A stretch of DNA of 7,224 nt. It comes from WGMK01 sp044359155. GTDB taxonomy: Bacteria; Hydrogenedentota; Hydrogenedentia; Hydrogenedentales; JAEUWI01. The position numbers and the translations under genes were made by a program. The notes under the pieces are model-generated. The model did not search any database, had not been told where the DNA came from, and saw nothing but the letters and a program-made list of their open reading frames with translations. This document shows, in pieces, positions 6,303 through 7,224 of this stretch (positions are counted from its first letter, which is position 1; every line of letters starts with the position of its first letter). Where the stretch lies: positions 1 to 7,224 of the forward strand of contig JBIKMR010000230.1 of NCBI GenBank assembly GCA_044359155.1. Direction: 5' to 3'.

Positions 6303-6584
6303 CTACTCCTCGTCGTCAAACACTTCCCACCCATTCGCAACCAGCCTGCCGGTGCCGGTGCCGTGTTCACTGGTTTTCCAGTAGGCGATGTTCGAGTCGT
6401 CGCGGGGCACGGGGCGGGGGGTGTAGCGCAGGTCGTTGTCGCCCGCGTAGGCGTGGCGGTGGACCAGCTTTCCCTCGGCGATTTCTTGCGGGATTCCCTG
6501 GGGGAAAGCAGCGCAACTCATGTGCTCCTGCGATTCCCGTTGGTAGTGGGCGCACCCCACGCAGACGGGCAAGGGCTTAATCAT
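6303..6584 (-). CDS. Small three-cysteine protein, possibly metal-binding
   Basis: The 93-residue product has a CxxC pair (Cys8, Cys11), a third cysteine at 24 and histidines at 42 and 44, within CAAFPQGIPQEIAEGKLVHR (24-43) and AGDNDLRYTP (47-56). Compact proteins with this 'AFP-GIP-I-G-H-GDN' pattern recur as unnamed bacterial proteins as far as I recall. The Cys3-His arrangement would suit a zinc or iron site, which is inference. The ATG at 6584 is chosen because GGAGG lies ten bases upstream (6595-6599), with GAGG also close to the codon. A longer in-frame ATG at 6632 sits inside the palindrome and adds only 16 unlikely residues. The C-terminus is acidic (VFDDEE). There is no signal peptide or membrane segment, so it should be cytoplasmic. 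It follows the beta-propeller gene by 76 bases. Function unknown. Confidence 0.8.
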   Translation of the reverse strand: MIKPLPVCVGCAHYQRESQEHMSCAAFPQGIPQEIAEGKLVHRHAYAGDNDLRYTPRPVPRDDSNIAYWKTSEHGTGTGRLVANGWEVFDDEE

Positions 6585-6594
6585 TTCCTCTGTA

Positions 6595-6599
6595 CCTCC
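6595..6599 (-). promoter_or_regulatory. Ribosome binding site deciding the small-gene start
   Basis: GGAGG lies ten bases before the ATG at 6584, and a second GAGG lies nearer the codon. The longer ATG at 6632 has no comparable site. A -10-like TATAAA (6618-6613) would also place the transcript start downstream of 6632, again favouring the 93-residue product. Confidence 0.6.
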
Positions 6600-6627
6600 G
6601 TGTATGTACGTTTTTATATTGCGGTTT

Positions 6628-6653
6628 GCCAATGTATATTTGGATACATTGGC
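6628..6653. promoter_or_regulatory. Perfect 10-bp palindrome, candidate operator
   Basis: GCCAATGTAT (6628-6637) and ATACATTGGC (6644-6653) are exact reverse complements separated by six bases. The site lies between the beta-propeller stop (6661) and the small gene, just upstream of a TATAAA (6618-6613) and the ribosome site. It has an AT-rich centre and no T-tract on either strand, so a dimeric repressor site is more likely than a terminator. No regulator gene is visible. RNA hairpin formation is an alternative. Confidence 0.55.
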
Positions 6654-6660
6654 TTGGCTC

Positions 6661-7224
6661 TTACATTTGCGTTAATACATCGGCCAGATGAATCAGCAGC
6701 GCCTGCCGTCCGCCGGGCAGGGGGACAGAAACCCAGCCGCCGGTGGGGTCGATTACAAAGCCCGGCTCGACTCCGGCTTCCAAATGGGTAAGTTGTTTGG
6801 GCTGTTGGGGTTGGGCAAGATCGGCGGCGAAAAGCTGCCTGCGGTCCAGCGCGTCGGGCGCGGCATATATAATAGCGTGGCCGGTGGGCAGCCACTGGGG
6901 CTCGGCTCCGGGCCAGCTGGTTTCGCCTGCACCTTCCGCCAGCAGCACCACGTTGCCGTCTTGCGCATAGGCGATGCGGCTGCCCGTAGGCTCGAAGGCG
7001 CGGGAGGTGAGGCCCAGCTTCCCTGATGCGATTAACCGGGATTCCCCGCCGGGAGAATTCAGCCAGAGTTCGTTGGATGCGCGCAGCACAAGGAAGCGGC
7101 TGCCATCGGCAGCGGCTGCCGCCGCCACTATCGGCGCGCCGGGGGGCGTGAGCGCGGTCTGCCCCCCAACGCTGCGGCCCCGGTAAGCGGCCAACTGCCA
7201 GCCGTTATCGCCGGAGGAACTGAC
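6661..7224 (-). CDS. TolB/PD40-type beta-propeller protein, 5' end beyond window
   Basis: The frame is open from the right edge, so the N-terminus is missing; 187 codons are visible. The internal TTG at 7194 is not a real start, because codons continue upstream in frame to 7224 without a stop. The sequence shows the repeating PD40/WD40-like blade pattern of TolB-type propellers: FEPTGSRIAYAQDGNVVLLAE, then AEPQWLPTGHAIIYAAPDA, then RRQLFAADL...PKQLTHLEA, and a last DPTGGWVSVPLPGGRQALLI. In TolB-like and Tricorn-like proteins such blades form a protein-interaction platform, often in exported or membrane-anchored proteins. Whether this one carries a signal peptide, kinase or other N-terminal domain cannot be seen. 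The protein ends ADVLTQM at TAA, seven bases before the palindrome at 6628-6653. High third-position GC matches the other genes in the window. Confidence 0.8.
   Translation of the reverse strand, partial: VSSSGDNGWQLAAYRGRSVGGQTALTPPGAPIVAAAAAADGSRFLVLRASNELWLNSPGGESRLIASGKLGLTSRAFEPTGSRIAYAQDGNVVLLAEGAGETSWPGAEPQWLPTGHAIIYAAPDALDRRQLFAADLAQPQQPKQLTHLEAGVEPGFVIDPTGGWVSVPLPGGRQALLIHLADVLTQM

Noticed and set aside
6585..6632. Longer start (ATG at 6632) for the small three-cysteine gene
   Set aside because: It lies within the palindrome, has no ribosome site and would precede the likely transcript start.
6628..6653. Palindrome as terminator of the beta-propeller gene
   Set aside because: No T-tract follows on the minus strand; the downstream bases are AAACCGCAATATAAAAACG, which look like promoter sequence.

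Overview
The window looks like a high-GC bacterial chromosome segment in which every gene I accept lies on the minus strand; long plus-strand open frames are shadows of GC-rich codons. The best taxonomic clue is the secreted 728-residue protein. Its N-terminus carries a tandem 'SELLRxxQ...C...EDG' repeat with an EF-hand loop, and it has an EGEGEG linker. From memory this style is common in environmental PVC-like lineages such as Candidatus Hydrogenedentes and Lentisphaerae. That assignment is an inference, not a search result.

Layout, in the direction of transcription (right to left). A TolB/PD40-type beta-propeller protein enters from the right edge (6661-7224, 5' end missing). A 76-nt gap with a perfect 10-bp palindrome leads to a small three-cysteine protein (6303-6584). 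Next come copy 2 of a 56-bp structured repeat and a sigma70-like promoter. They precede a secreted multidomain caspase-like protein (3916-6102; His453 and Cys504). A promoter overlapping its stop codon and a leader hairpin precede a secreted alpha/beta-hydrolase esterase (2710-3831; Ser235, Asp303, His345). Directly after the esterase are copy 1 of the 56-bp repeat and a terminator with a seven-T tract. A promoter abuts that terminator and begins a probable two-gene operon: a B12-binding/radical-SAM-like protein that has lost all three cluster cysteines (796-2367), then nine bases on a FabF/KS-alpha-like beta-ketoacyl synthase (1-786, 3' end missing).

The genes fall into functional blocks. 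The left operon suggests a specialised fatty-acid or polyketide-like pathway, with a catalytically disarmed radical-SAM homologue beside a condensing enzyme. The middle block encodes two exported proteins, a cysteine-peptidase-like protein and an esterase, each with its own predicted promoter. The right block is unassigned. The observations most worth following are the cysteine-less radical-SAM/ketosynthase pair, the paired-hairpin repeat found just 3' of two unrelated genes, and the exported EF-hand/caspase architecture. No tRNA, rRNA, CRISPR array, insertion sequence or transposase was seen.
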